Shown: positions 47,104-55,847, counted from the stretch's first letter. The stretch: DNA of 64,000 nucleotides from Marinobacterium ramblicola (GCF_019084545.1 NZ_JAHREP010000001.1:62001-126000), one strand, 5' to 3'. Numbers and translations are program-made. The notes: generated by a model not told the origin, from the letters alone.

Positions 47104-47646
47104 TTATACGCCTTCGTAGGCGATCAGGGTGTGGACCGGTACCCCGGTTTCCTGGATGCGTGACGACCCCTGAAGGTCCGGCAGATCGATCAGTGCGGCC
47201 GCCTCGATCACCTCGGCGCCGAGTTTCTTGATCAAGGTACAGGCGGCGAGGATGGTGCCACCGGTGGCAATCAGGTCGTCGAAGATCAGTACCCGATCAC
47301 CGGGGCCGACGGAATCGGTTTGCATCTCGACGGCAGCCGTGCCGTATTCGAGCTCATACTCCTGATGAATGGTGTCGCCGGGCAGTTTGCCCTTCTTGCG
47401 CACCAGCACCAGTGGCAGATTGAGCTGGTGTGCCAGAATCGAGCCGAACAGGAAGCCGCGAGCATCGATGCAGGCGATGTGGGAGATATCGATATCCAGA
47501 TAGCGTTGGATAAACGCATCGGCCACCATGCGCACGGCGCGAGGGTCCTTGAAGATCGGCGTCACGTCCCGGAAGATCACGCCGGGCTCCGGCCAGTCCG
47601 GCAGAGAGCGGATGATTGATTTGACGTAAAACTCGTCATAGGACAT
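47104..47646 (-). CDS. apt: adenine phosphoribosyltransferase
   Basis: This 180-residue purine-salvage enzyme makes AMP from adenine and PRPP. Landmarks are the PGVIFRDVTPIFKDP N-terminal block, IDARGFLFG, LVRKKGKLPG and the PRPP-binding loop VLIFDDLIATGGTI. Length matches E. coli Apt (183). The neighbouring anr and hemN genes repeat the order seen in Pseudomonas. Confidence 0.96.
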   Translation of the reverse strand: MSYDEFYVKSIIRSLPDWPEPGVIFRDVTPIFKDPRAVRMVADAFIQRYLDIDISHIACIDARGFLFGSILAHQLNLPLVLVRKKGKLPGDTIHQEYELEYGTAAVEMQTDSVGPGDRVLIFDDLIATGGTILAACTLIKKLGAEVIEAAALIDLPDLQGSSRIQETGVPVHTLIAYEGV

Positions 47647-47736
47647 CGGGGGTAGGCTCCTCGGCTCTATGTCTTATAGGTTTGGAATTGAATCCTGTGT
47701 ATTGCTACTGAATTTTGCGGCGGCATGCTCGTTGAG

Positions 47737-47778
47737 TTGATCTAACTCAATGTGTCATGGGCGCGATAGATGTCTAAT
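47737..47778 (+). promoter_or_regulatory. ANR/FNR-dependent class II promoter of a putative small RNA
   Basis: TTGAT-CTAA-CTCAA (47737-47750) matches nine of ten bases of the FNR/ANR consensus TTGAT-N4-ATCAA. A -10 TCTAAT (47773-47778, five of six) follows. With a start at 47785 the box centre is exactly -41.5, the class II activator position. The box also sits within a longer palindrome TTGAGTT-N5-AACTCAA (47732-47750). On the opposite strand no -10 is found at the matching distance, so it does not suit apt. Confidence 0.65.
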
Positions 47779-47784
47779 AGCAAG

Positions 47785-47866
47785 CGTTGGGTTACACATT
47801 GAGATGGCTACTTCATTGTGCAACTGTACTGGCGCCTATCCTTTCCGGTTAAGCGCCTTTTTTATT
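47785..47866 (+). ncRNA. putative ANR-controlled small RNA between apt and anr
   Basis: The predicted transcript is about 82 nt. A first stem-loop pairs CACATTGAG (47795-47803) with the CTTCATTGTG region (47812-47820) with one mismatch and one G-U pair, leaving an 8-base loop. An intrinsic terminator (47831-47866) ends it and has the pyrimidine-rich loop sequence ATCCTTTCC. No open frame of note starts within it. The terminator's T-run is on the plus strand only, so it does not serve the minus-strand anr gene. The role could parallel FnrS of enteric bacteria, but no sequence relation is claimed. Confidence 0.55.
47831..47866 (+). terminator. intrinsic terminator of the putative small RNA
   Basis: GGCGC (47831-47835) and GCGCC (47853-47857) enclose a 17-base loop, and TTTTTTATT follows (47858-47866). 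Both flanking genes run on the minus strand, so this plus-strand terminator has no protein-coding client. Confidence 0.75.
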
Positions 47867-47884
47867 GTCTTCGGTTCGGGTCGG

Positions 47885-48661
47885 TTAAACCTGCTGCGAG
47901 CTGCTGCCTTCGGCATTCTCGAACGGGTTGCACTCACCCGCCAGGTCATACAGTTCCGGCAGGCTGACCAGCTCGATCTCCTTGCCGTCAACCCGGATCA
48001 GTGACATCGCCTGAAAACGAGTGAAAATACGGCTGACCGTTTCCACGGCAAGTCCCAGATAGTTGCCGATCTCGTTGCGGGACATCGACAGGCGGAACTG
48101 GCTGGCGGAGTAACCGCGAGCCCGGAAGCGGGACGATAGCTTGATCAGGAAGGTGGCGACGCGCTGTTCCGCGTTCTTCTTCGACAGCAGCATCATCATC
48201 TGCTGATCGTCACGCAACTCCTTGCCCATGGTGCGCAGCATCTGCCGCCGAAGCTCCGGCATCTGGCCGGCAAGGTCATCCAGTCGCTCGAACGGGATTT
48301 CGCACACGGTAGTGGTTTCCAGCACCTTGGCGGATACCGGATAGGTAACCCCGTCGACGCCGCTCATGCCGACCAGCTCCCCGGGAAAATAGAACCCGGT
48401 GATCTGCTCTTCACCTTCATTGGTCAGTGTGTAGCTCTTGATCGTGCCGGCACGCACCGCGTAAACCGATGAAAAAGCTTCGCCCTGATGAAACAGGTGC
48501 TCGCCTTTTTTCAGCGGGCGACTCTTCTCGATGATGTCATCGAGCCGCTCCATCTCCGTCATGTTCAGTGATACCGGCAGGCAGAGCGAACTTAGGCTGC
48601 AGGTGTTGCAATGCACCTGCTGTAAGCTTCGCAGCTTGCCCTCACATTTATGGTCACCCAT
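47885..48661 (-). CDS. anr: FNR-family oxygen sensor (ANR)
   Basis: This 258-residue CRP/FNR regulator carries the [4Fe-4S] ligands Cys18, Cys21, Cys27 and Cys120, so it should sense oxygen as FNR does. A cyclic-nucleotide-fold domain (about 35-150) is followed by a long dimer helix and an HTH with ETVSR, the residues that read the TTGAT half site. Three matching boxes occur in this window (47737, 50202, 59311). It sits between apt and hemN as in Pseudomonas, hence the anr symbol. Confidence 0.95.
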   Translation of the reverse strand: MGDHKCEGKLRSLQQVHCNTCSLSSLCLPVSLNMTEMERLDDIIEKSRPLKKGEHLFHQGEAFSSVYAVRAGTIKSYTLTNEGEEQITGFYFPGELVGMSGVDGVTYPVSAKVLETTTVCEIPFERLDDLAGQMPELRRQMLRTMGKELRDDQQMMMLLSKKNAEQRVATFLIKLSSRFRARGYSASQFRLSMSRNEIGNYLGLAVETVSRIFTRFQAMSLIRVDGKEIELVSLPELYDLAGECNPFENAEGSSSQQV

Positions 48662-48744
48662 GGGATTGTCCCTTTTTTGCGTTGGGTTAAATCAGGCTAC
48701 GCGTTGCATTATGTAACATTTGCCGGTGGCGTTGAAGTGCGCCC

Positions 48745-50136
48745 CTAAATGATGCGTGAGTAGCGGGCCGTGGCCTGTTCGCGCGGTATGTAGGCGTCGA
48801 AGGCCATGCAGATACGCCTGATAAGCAGGCGTCCCGCGGGGGTGACACGTATGGTTCCTGTGCCGAGCTCCACCAGTCCATCTGCGGTAAATTGCTTCAG
48901 ATCTTCGAGTTCAGCCTGGAAATATTGACTAAAGTCGATGCCATACTGTTGTTCGATCCGCTTTTGCTCGAGTTCGAAATGGCAGATCAGCGAAGTGATG
49001 ACGCTACGTCGAATATGGTCATCCCGGGTCAGTGTGACGCCGCGGCGAATAGCGTGTTGATGATCCTCGACCGCCTGGGTGTAGGCACTGATCTCATGCT
49101 CGTTCTGATAATACACATCGCCGATCTGGCTGATCGCGGAGACGCCCATCGCCACCAGGTCGCAGTCGGAGTGCGTGGTGTAGCCCTGGAAGTTGCGATG
49201 CAGTTGCCCGTTGGCTTGGGCCAGGGCCAGTTCGTCGTCCGGTTTGGCGAAGTGATCCATGCCGATGTACACATAGCCGGCGTCCAACAGACGCTCGATG
49301 GTGCTCTGCAGGATCGCCAGTTTGGTTTCGGGGGAGGGCAGGTCCTCAGCCCTGATATGGCGCTGAGGGCGGAAACGATCCGGCAGGTGAGCGTAGTTGA
49401 ATACCGAAAGCCGATCCGGTGACATCTCGATAATCGTATCCAGCGTGGCGTTGAAGCCCTCAAGTGTCTGGTGCGGCAGGCCATAGATCAGGTCCATGTT
49501 GATCGATTTGAACCCCAGCTTGCGTGACGTATCCAGCACTCTTCGAGTTTGTTCGACGGGCTGGATCCGGTTGACCGCTTCCTGCACCTTGGGATCAATA
49601 TCCTGCACGCCCAGGCTTACGCGGTTAAAACCGATCTCGCGCAGCACCGCAAGCGATTGGTCCTGCGCCTCACGGGGATCGACCTCGATGGAGTAATCGC
49701 CCTGATCATCATCGCGCAGGTTGAAGTTGCGCCTCAGTGCGCTCATCAGCTCTCGCATCTGCTCATCGGAGATAAACGTGGGGGTGCCACCGCCCCAATG
49801 CAGCTGGTTAACCTGTCGGTTGTCGCTGTAGAGCTGTGACAGCTTCTCCATCTCCCGATACAGGGTATCAAGATAGGGCTGAGCCTTGTCCCGGCGACGG
49901 GTGATCACCTTGTTGCAGGCGCAGTAGTAGCAGACATGCTCGCAAAACGGAATATGCACATAGAGTGACAGCGGGCTCTGTTTGTCGGCACTCTGGCGCG
50001 CTTTTTCGATCAAGGCATCGGCGGATAGTTCCGGGTCGAACTGCAGCGCGGTGGGGTAGGAGGTATAGCGTGGGCCGGATAGATCGTAACGGCGGATCAG
50101 GTCGATGTCCCACTGAATGCGGTTGGGGCTGCTCAC
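48745..50136 (-). CDS. hemN: oxygen-independent coproporphyrinogen III dehydrogenase
   Basis: This 463-residue radical-SAM enzyme oxidises coproporphyrinogen III to protoporphyrinogen IX without oxygen. The cluster motif CEHVCYYCAC (CX3CX2CXC) follows YVHIPF, with GGGTPTF nearby. The GTG at 50136 gives the usual N-terminus (MSSPNRIQWDIDLI...SGPRYTSYPT). An upstream TTG (50157) is possible, but it would lie only about 10 bases from the predicted transcription start. Length matches E. coli HemN (457). A perfect ANR box stands upstream. Confidence 0.95.
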   Translation of the reverse strand: MSSPNRIQWDIDLIRRYDLSGPRYTSYPTALQFDPELSADALIEKARQSADKQSPLSLYVHIPFCEHVCYYCACNKVITRRRDKAQPYLDTLYREMEKLSQLYSDNRQVNQLHWGGGTPTFISDEQMRELMSALRRNFNLRDDDQGDYSIEVDPREAQDQSLAVLREIGFNRVSLGVQDIDPKVQEAVNRIQPVEQTRRVLDTSRKLGFKSINMDLIYGLPHQTLEGFNATLDTIIEMSPDRLSVFNYAHLPDRFRPQRHIRAEDLPSPETKLAILQSTIERLLDAGYVYIGMDHFAKPDDELALAQANGQLHRNFQGYTTHSDCDLVAMGVSAISQIGDVYYQNEHEISAYTQAVEDHQHAIRRGVTLTRDDHIRRSVITSLICHFELEQKRIEQQYGIDFSQYFQAELEDLKQFTADGLVELGTGTIRVTPAGRLLIRRICMAFDAYIPREQATARYSRII

Positions 50137-50174
50137 TTCTGCTATGTCCTCGTTCAATTCTTGCGCGGAGCGAC

Positions 50175-50215
50175 AGTATACCAGCCCTCCCGACAGGGCG
50201 CTTGATCGATATCAA
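50175..50215 (-). promoter_or_regulatory. ANR-dependent hemN promoter
   Basis: TTGAT-CGAT-ATCAA (50202-50215) is a perfect FNR/ANR box. On the minus strand a TATACT -10 (complement of 50175-50180) lies at the right distance, putting the box near -41 and the start near 50168. The box overlaps the stop codon of the upstream SafE-like gene. Confidence 0.85.
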
Positions 50216-50880
50216 AGGCTGCCTGCCAACGCGCCTAACGGCAGGGTGTAGATACCGAAGAGTATAATCATAATGCCGGCACCGCGCCTGATACCCTGTC
50301 TTTGCATCAACAGGCGCATCTGCTGTGCGAGTAAACCGGTGGTCAGCATGGCGGGAAGGGTGCCGATGCCGAAGCCGACCATCAGCAGGGCGCTATCGAA
50401 CCAGTGCCCAGCAGCTGAGCTCCAGAGCAGGGTGCTGTAGACCAGACCGCAAGGGAGCCAGCCCCAGAGCGCGCCGAGGGCAAGTGCGCGGGGAAGCGTG
50501 TCGGCGGGAAGGAATCGCGCCGCAAGGGGGCGCAGGTAGCGCCATAAAAAACCGCCCGCCCGCTCCAGGTGCGTAAGCAGTTGCCACCACTGCGCTACAT
50601 AGCATCCCATGGCGATCAGCAGCAGTCCGGCCAGTGTGCGTAATACGATGGTGGCGCCAGCACTGCTGAGCTGGTGGCCGATCAGGCCGATCAGCGCACC
50701 TGCGATCGCGTAGCTTGAGATCCGCCCGATGTTATAGGTGAGGATCAGCCAAAACCCGCGGCTGGCCTTCGTCTGGTTCATGCTGACGCTGGCCGCGATG
50801 CCTCCGCACATGCCGACACAGTGTGTCGCGCCGAGCAACCCCAGTATCAGCGCAGTGGAGAACGCGAGAGAGTCAGGCAT
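50212..50880 (-). CDS. TauE/SafE-like membrane protein of the cco cluster
   Basis: This 222-residue protein has about six transmembrane helices. The N-terminal helix carries HCVGMCGG, a His/Cys/Met motif suited to metal or thiol chemistry. The protein belongs to the DsbD/UreH-like sulfite exporter TauE/SafE families, a member of which lies beside ccoS in many proteobacteria. A role in cbb3 oxidase assembly, perhaps copper or redox handling, is inferred from position. Its start overlaps the ccoS end by 8 bases. Confidence 0.85.
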   Translation of the reverse strand: MPDSLAFSTALILGLLGATHCVGMCGGIAASVSMNQTKASRGFWLILTYNIGRISSYAIAGALIGLIGHQLSSAGATIVLRTLAGLLLIAMGCYVAQWWQLLTHLERAGGFLWRYLRPLAARFLPADTLPRALALGALWGWLPCGLVYSTLLWSSAAGHWFDSALLMVGFGIGTLPAMLTTGLLAQQMRLLMQRQGIRRGAGIMIILFGIYTLPLGALAGSL

Positions 50881-51088
50881 CGGTTGAGTCGTTATCGCTG
50901 TTGTGCTGTTCTTTCTTGTCGATTTTGGCGTCCTCGGGTATCAGGTCCTCGTCGTCGTCGTAGAGGATGCTGTGTGCCGGCGACTCCAGATCGTCGTACT
51001 GACCCGTGTTTACGCTCCAGAAAAACGCCCAAATGGCGATGCTGGCAAGGATGATCGCGATGGGGATCAATAGATAGACGATGCTCAT
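50873..51088 (-). CDS. ccoS: cbb3 oxidase maturation protein CcoS
   Basis: This 71-residue protein has one N-terminal transmembrane helix (about 4-25) followed by WSVNTGQYDDLESPAHSIL, the conserved CcoS segment, and an acidic tail. CcoS is needed to insert haem and copper into the cbb3 oxidase. It starts 25 bases after ccoI, and its 3' end overlaps the SafE-like gene. Confidence 0.93.
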   Translation of the reverse strand: MSIVYLLIPIAIILASIAIWAFFWSVNTGQYDDLESPAHSILYDDDEDLIPEDAKIDKKEQHNSDNDSTDA

Positions 51089-51113
51089 AACGGGCTTTCC
51101 TAAGTTCTCTGCG

Positions 51114-53564
51114 TCAACTTTTCGCTTTTGGCCTGCGACTCAGGCGCAATGCGTTACCGACGACAACCAGGGAGCTGGCGGACATGCCGATCGCGGCCAT
51201 GTAGGGCGCGATGAAACCGGTCGCGGCGAGTGGCAGTGCAAGCAGGTTGTACAGCACGGCCCATGTTAAATTCTGGCGTATGATCGACCGTGTCATGCGC
51301 GCCAGACGAACCGCCTCAACCAGGCGTGTCAGGTCATTGGCGATCATTACGGCATCGGCATTGGTTTTGGCCAGATCGGTGGCGCCAGCCATGGCGACCG
51401 AGACACGCGCACCGGCCAGGGCAGGAATGTCATTGATACCATCGCCTACCATGATCACTTCGGCACCTTCACTGGCAAGTCGGTTCAGTATCTGCAGTTT
51501 CTGTTCCGGCGATACGCCCTTGTATAGCTTATCGATATGCAGAGCGCTGGCAACCCGCTCCGCCGAGGCGGAACTATCGCCAGTGAGCATTACGCTATTC
51601 AAGCCCAGTTGGCGAAGCGTATCGATGGCGGAGCCGGCTTCCGGGCGAATCTGGTCATCCAGGCGGAACCAGCACAGTGCCGATTGCTCACTGCACAACA
51701 GTAGCCAGAGGCCGTCTTCGCTCGGCAGTGCCGGCATGGAATCAGGGATAAGCCCGGCGGCGAACTCTGGCTGGCCGATACGGTAGCGCATGCCGTTGTA
51801 CACCCCTTCCAGGCCCTGGCCGAGGTGGTTCTTAACCTCCTGGGCTCTGTTTAGGGTAAAAGGTATGAAGGCGCGGGCGATCGGGTGCTCGGACTCCGCC
51901 TCCAAGGCAGCGGCGATATTGAGCAACGTCTGTTCTGGCGCCTCTGACAGGGGCTTGATCTCGTGGATCTGCAGGTTGCCTTCGGTAAGCGTGCCGGTCT
52001 TGTCGAATACGATGTGGGTCGCGGTCGCGAAACTTTCGAGGACGTGGCCGCGGCTGATCAATACACCCCGTGTACGCAGTGTGCCGGTTGCTGTCGTCAA
52101 AGCGGTCGGCGTCGCCAGCGAAAGCGCGCAGGGGCAGGTGACCACCAGTACCGACAGGGTGATCCAAAACGCATTGGCGGGGTCGATAAACCACCAGCTG
52201 GAGGCCACCACTGTCGCCGTAAGCAGCGTGGCGGCAACGAAATAGCGCGAAACCCTGTCAGCAATGCGTGCCACTGCGGGCTTCTCGGCCTGGGCGCGAT
52301 CCAGCATGCGCACGATGGTGGAAAGCCGTGACTCGCCCCCGGTTTCTGTCACCTCGATCTCGATCGGGTGCTCGATGTTCTGGGTGCCGCCGACCACGGC
52401 ATCGCCGATCCCTCTGGAGAGCGGGAGGTACTCTCCGGTCAGGGCCGATTCGTCGACCGACGTCTGGCCTTTGCGCACTATGCCATCCGCCGGGATGGTG
52501 TGTCCTGGTTTGACCAGAACGAGGTCACCCTGGCGCAGCTGCGTGGCAGACACCAGCTGTTCGTTGTTACCGACCAGCCTGATTGCGCTGTTGGGCAGCA
52601 GGTTGAGTAGGGCATTGCCAGCGCGTCCGGTGCGATGGCGTGCCTGCATCTCCATGAAGCGACCGACGAGCAGGAAAAAGGTGAACATGGTGACGGAGTC
52701 GAAATAGACTTCGCCGCTGCCTGTGATCGTTGCCCAAGCGCTGGCACAGTAGGCGGCGACGATCGCCAGCGAAACCGGAACATCCATGCTCAGTTGCCGG
52801 GTTCGCAGATCACGCAATGCCGCATCATAGAAGGGGCGGGCGGAATACAGCGCCACCGGGGTTGCCAGAACGAAAGAGGCCCAGCGGATAAAATCCACGA
52901 TACGCCCCTCCATGGAGGCGCTGATATCACCGGCATAGAGTGCCGCGGCGAGCATCATCACCTGCATGGTGCCAACACCGGCAACGCCCAAGCGTCGGAT
53001 GGCGCGCTTGCGCTCCTGTGCCAGCAGCTTCTCTTCGCTGTTGGGCTGGTAGGGGTGGGCCTGATAACCGATGCGGTCGATTTCGGCGAGCAGGGCGCTG
53101 AGCTTGGTGACATTCTCGTCCCAGTTCAGTCTGGCGCGGTGGGTGGTAAGGTTGACGCTGGCGTCGGTGACGCCGGGCTGCTTCTTCAGGTGATGCTCAA
53201 GCAGCCAGACACAGGCGGCGCAGGTGATCCCCTCCACCACCAATAGTGCCTCACGGGTGGAGTCGCCCGTGGCATGTACGAAGCTTTGCTGAACCTCGGG
53301 GTCATCGAACAGGCTTAGCTCAAGCGCGCGTTGGCCGGCGTTGTCGTTCCGCACGCGCTCGTTTTTCGCATTCTGGTTATCCCGGTGCCGGTAGAAGTTA
53401 TCGAGGCCGCCATCGACAATCGTCTGCGCCACCGCCAGACAGCCGGGGCAGCACATCTGGCGCTCCTTGCCATCTATCCGGGTGACGAAATGGCTACCGG
53501 CCGGCACCACCAGGCCACAGTGATAACACAGTGCTTGCGAGTCTGTTTCGACACGGGAGTTCAT
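51114..53564 (-). CDS. ccoI: copper-translocating P-type ATPase CcoI (FixI)
   Basis: This 816-residue P1B ATPase supplies copper for cbb3 oxidase assembly. An N-terminal Cys-rich region (CYHCG...MCCPGC) and a metal-binding domain with GITCAACVWLLE precede eight transmembrane helices. TCPCALSLATP is the CPC metal site, DKTGTLTEG holds the phosphorylated Asp, and GDGINDIPALAGA is the hinge motif. It is in the ccoGHIS assembly group, 13 bases after ccoH. Confidence 0.95.
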   Translation of the reverse strand: MNSRVETDSQALCYHCGLVVPAGSHFVTRIDGKERQMCCPGCLAVAQTIVDGGLDNFYRHRDNQNAKNERVRNDNAGQRALELSLFDDPEVQQSFVHATGDSTREALLVVEGITCAACVWLLEHHLKKQPGVTDASVNLTTHRARLNWDENVTKLSALLAEIDRIGYQAHPYQPNSEEKLLAQERKRAIRRLGVAGVGTMQVMMLAAALYAGDISASMEGRIVDFIRWASFVLATPVALYSARPFYDAALRDLRTRQLSMDVPVSLAIVAAYCASAWATITGSGEVYFDSVTMFTFFLLVGRFMEMQARHRTGRAGNALLNLLPNSAIRLVGNNEQLVSATQLRQGDLVLVKPGHTIPADGIVRKGQTSVDESALTGEYLPLSRGIGDAVVGGTQNIEHPIEIEVTETGGESRLSTIVRMLDRAQAEKPAVARIADRVSRYFVAATLLTATVVASSWWFIDPANAFWITLSVLVVTCPCALSLATPTALTTATGTLRTRGVLISRGHVLESFATATHIVFDKTGTLTEGNLQIHEIKPLSEAPEQTLLNIAAALEAESEHPIARAFIPFTLNRAQEVKNHLGQGLEGVYNGMRYRIGQPEFAAGLIPDSMPALPSEDGLWLLLCSEQSALCWFRLDDQIRPEAGSAIDTLRQLGLNSVMLTGDSSASAERVASALHIDKLYKGVSPEQKLQILNRLASEGAEVIMVGDGINDIPALAGARVSVAMAGATDLAKTNADAVMIANDLTRLVEAVRLARMTRSIIRQNLTWAVLYNLLALPLAATGFIAPYMAAIGMSASSLVVVGNALRLSRRPKAKS

Positions 53565-53577
53565 TCAGCCAAGGCTC

Positions 53578-54084
53578 TCAGGAGGCGTTGCCAAGATCGA
53601 AGCTGTTCTGTTCGTATGGAGGATCGATCTCGGCGCGCAGTTGCCACTCCTTGTTTATTGGTTCGAGGATGACATAGCGCTTGCCGACAAGCTCAGACTG
53701 AAGGTTGCTGCCATAGAGCCCTTGGCCATCGACGGAGCGCAAATGCAGAATCTGATCATATTTCTGGTGTGAGGGGTGGATCAGACTCAACTGCAGCTGT
53801 TGCGGCAATGTACCCGAGCCTTGGAGCTGTAGACGGATGTCGCCGGTTACCGAGTCGATCATCAGTCGACCATGTATACCGAGTTGAGCGGCCATCTCTT
53901 CACGGGTGTGGTCGATGTTAAAGCCACGCGCCACCTTGTAGTAGTCCTCCTTGACCACCCCATCACTGGTAGTGACCGCGAGATATATGAAGACCGGGGC
54001 GTAGATCATCACTGCGATGATCGGCGCGAGTACAAACCAGAGCCAAGTCTGCTTGTACCAGGGGGATTGGCTTTGTTCGCTCAT
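53578..54084 (-). CDS. ccoH: cbb3 oxidase assembly protein CcoH (FixH)
   Basis: A 168-residue protein with one N-terminal transmembrane helix (about 10-32) and a periplasmic FixH domain (EDYYKVARGFNIDHTREEMAAQLG). CcoH stays bound to the oxidase and helps join its subunits. It is preceded by a strong hairpin that separates it from ccoG. Confidence 0.9.
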   Translation of the reverse strand: MSEQSQSPWYKQTWLWFVLAPIIAVMIYAPVFIYLAVTTSDGVVKEDYYKVARGFNIDHTREEMAAQLGIHGRLMIDSVTGDIRLQLQGSGTLPQQLQLSLIHPSHQKYDQILHLRSVDGQGLYGSNLQSELVGKRYVILEPINKEWQLRAEIDPPYEQNSFDLGNAS

Positions 54085-54091
54085 GGGATAC

Positions 54092-54125
54092 CTCGAAATA
54101 AAGCGGCCGGGACTGACCCGGCCGC
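54092..54125 (-). terminator. hairpin/terminator between ccoG and ccoH
   Basis: A perfect 9-bp stem, GCGGCCGGG (54103-54111) with CCCGGCCGC (54117-54125), has the loop ACTGA on the plus strand. On the minus strand it is followed by TTTATTTCG, so it can end or attenuate the ccoG transcript before ccoHIS. Confidence 0.75.
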
Positions 54126-54160
54126 CATTCTAAACTAATTCGTTCTGGACTTGGACAGTA

Positions 54161-55582
54161 CTATCGTGCCGGAGTGGGCCCGATAAAGCGGTTGTCCTCG
54201 GTAATGCGGATAGAGGGGTTCTCCAGCGCTTCGACGGTGAAACTGATGTCGTAGTTCGGCAGTTCGATCTCCGCCGGATCCATATGTACTCGGACCGGAT
54301 AATCAAGCAGCTCTCCCGCCGCAATGCTGACTACACTCTCGCTCTCAAGGGTCAGCCCTTCCGGACCGGAAAGCGTAATCCGGTACTGGTGCCCCACCTG
54401 TTCCTTGTTCGCCAGCTTGAGGGTGTATACGTTCTCGATCATGCCGTTTGCGGTCGTCGTGTACAGCTGGCCGCGGTCGCGGATGATGTCGACCTCTAAC
54501 GGGATACGGCTGTACAGCGTATAGGCGAACGCCACGAACATCGCGATAAGGGCTATGAAGTAGCCGATCAGGCGTGGGCGGAACAGGTGGGTTTTCTTAC
54601 CGCTTAGCGAGTGTTCGGTGGTATAGCGAATCAAACCGTGAGGGTAGTTCATGCGATCCATGATGTCGTCGCAAGCGTCGACGCAGGCGCCGCACGCGAC
54701 GCATTCATACTGAAGCCCGTCGCGGATATCGATCCCGACGGGACAGACGTGCACGCAGTTGCCGCAGTCGATGCAGTCGCCCAGCCCTTCTGCCTTGTAG
54801 TCTGCCCCCTTTTTGCGACTGCCGCGCTGCTCACCGCGCTTCTCGTCATAGGAGATGACCAGCGTATCCTGATCGAACATGACGCTCTGGAAACGGGCGT
54901 AGGGGCACATGTAGATGCACACCTGCTCGCGAAGCCAGCCCGCATTGCCGTAGGTGGCGACTGTGAAGAATGCCAGCCACCAGGTTTCCCACGGACCGAG
55001 ATCGAAGCTCAGAACGCTCGGAACCAGTTCGCGGATTGGCGAGAAATAGCCGACAAAGGCGATGGCGCTGGCCGCAGCGATCACCAGCCAGAGCAGATGC
55101 TTGGCGCCCTTGCGCAGCGCTTTGTCGCCGCTCATCGGGCCTTTGTCCAGCTTCATCCGCTTGTTGCGATCGCCTTCAGTCACGCGCTCGGCCCAGATGA
55201 ACAGCCAGGTCCAGACGAACTGTGGGCAGGCGTAGCCGCACCAGAGGCGGCCGGCAAAAACGGTGACGAAGAATAGCGTGAAGGCGAGAATGATCAGCAG
55301 CCAGGAGAGCAGCATGAAGTCCTGGGGCCAGAAGGTGAGTCCGAAAACATGGAACTGTCGGTTGGGCAGGTCGAACAGCACGGCTTGGCGACCATCCCAC
55401 TGCAGCCAAGAGATGCCGTAGAACATAATCAGCATCATGGCACCGGATATGATGCGCAGGTTCTTGAACAGCCCCTTGTAATATTTGACGTAGATATGCT
55501 CACGCTTGGCGTAGAGGTCGAAACTTTCCTTGTCGCCAGCACCTTTTTTGGGGGTTAAATCTTTTACTGGAATCTGATTCAT
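54161..55582 (-). CDS. ccoG: cbb3 oxidase accessory protein CcoG (polyferredoxin)
   Basis: This 473-residue inner-membrane protein has four or five helices and two [4Fe-4S] motifs (CIDCGNCVHVCPVG and CVACGACVDACDD, about residues 265-310). A C-terminal Ig-like periplasmic domain follows (IRLFIGTPARs-like region to ITEDNRFIGPTP). CcoG is a cupric reductase that helps deliver copper to the oxidase. ATG 55582 gives the common start MNQIPVKDLTPKKGAG. An unexplained inverted repeat stands just upstream. Confidence 0.94.
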   Translation of the reverse strand: MNQIPVKDLTPKKGAGDKESFDLYAKREHIYVKYYKGLFKNLRIISGAMMLIMFYGISWLQWDGRQAVLFDLPNRQFHVFGLTFWPQDFMLLSWLLIILAFTLFFVTVFAGRLWCGYACPQFVWTWLFIWAERVTEGDRNKRMKLDKGPMSGDKALRKGAKHLLWLVIAAASAIAFVGYFSPIRELVPSVLSFDLGPWETWWLAFFTVATYGNAGWLREQVCIYMCPYARFQSVMFDQDTLVISYDEKRGEQRGSRKKGADYKAEGLGDCIDCGNCVHVCPVGIDIRDGLQYECVACGACVDACDDIMDRMNYPHGLIRYTTEHSLSGKKTHLFRPRLIGYFIALIAMFVAFAYTLYSRIPLEVDIIRDRGQLYTTTANGMIENVYTLKLANKEQVGHQYRITLSGPEGLTLESESVVSIAAGELLDYPVRVHMDPAEIELPNYDISFTVEALENPSIRITEDNRFIGPTPAR

Positions 55583-55607
55583 GCCTTACCACCGCAGGTG
55601 AATGAAC

Positions 55608-55634
55608 AATAGACCTGATAACCATAGGTCTATT
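55608..55634. repeat. perfect 9-9-9 inverted repeat upstream of ccoG
   Basis: AATAGACCT (55608-55616), nine bases, AGGTCTATT (55626-55634), located 26 bases before the ccoG start. It is not an FNR box. The size and symmetry suit a dimeric regulator, or a leader hairpin of the ccoG message. Confidence 0.6.
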
Positions 55635-55794
55635 AGGTGTTGCGAATATTACAGTGCTCGCAGGGGGGATTGCCAGCGGGTGAGTATCCCCGACCGCCAT
55701 CAATTACGACAGGATTCAGTCGCGACTGATCGGATTCAAGCATCAGGGTGATGATATCGCGTTGCAGCAGGGGTTGCACATGACAGGGGGCAAC

Positions 55795-55830
55795 AAAAAA
55801 GGCGGCAAGATTACCTCTTGCCGCCTTTTT
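55795..55830. terminator. intrinsic terminator after ccoNOQP
   Basis: GGCGGCAAG (55801-55809) pairs with CTTGCCGCC (55817-55825). A6 flanks on the left and T5 on the right, so on the minus strand the stem is followed by six T. It closes the ccoNOQP operon ahead of ccoG. Confidence 0.92.
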
Positions 55831-55847
55831 ACGTTGCGAGATCGAGA

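Noticed and set aside
47750-48004. 84-codon frame on the plus strand across the apt-anr gap
   Set aside because: It runs through the intrinsic terminator and into the anti-sense of anr, without a ribosome site. The region is better explained as a small RNA gene.
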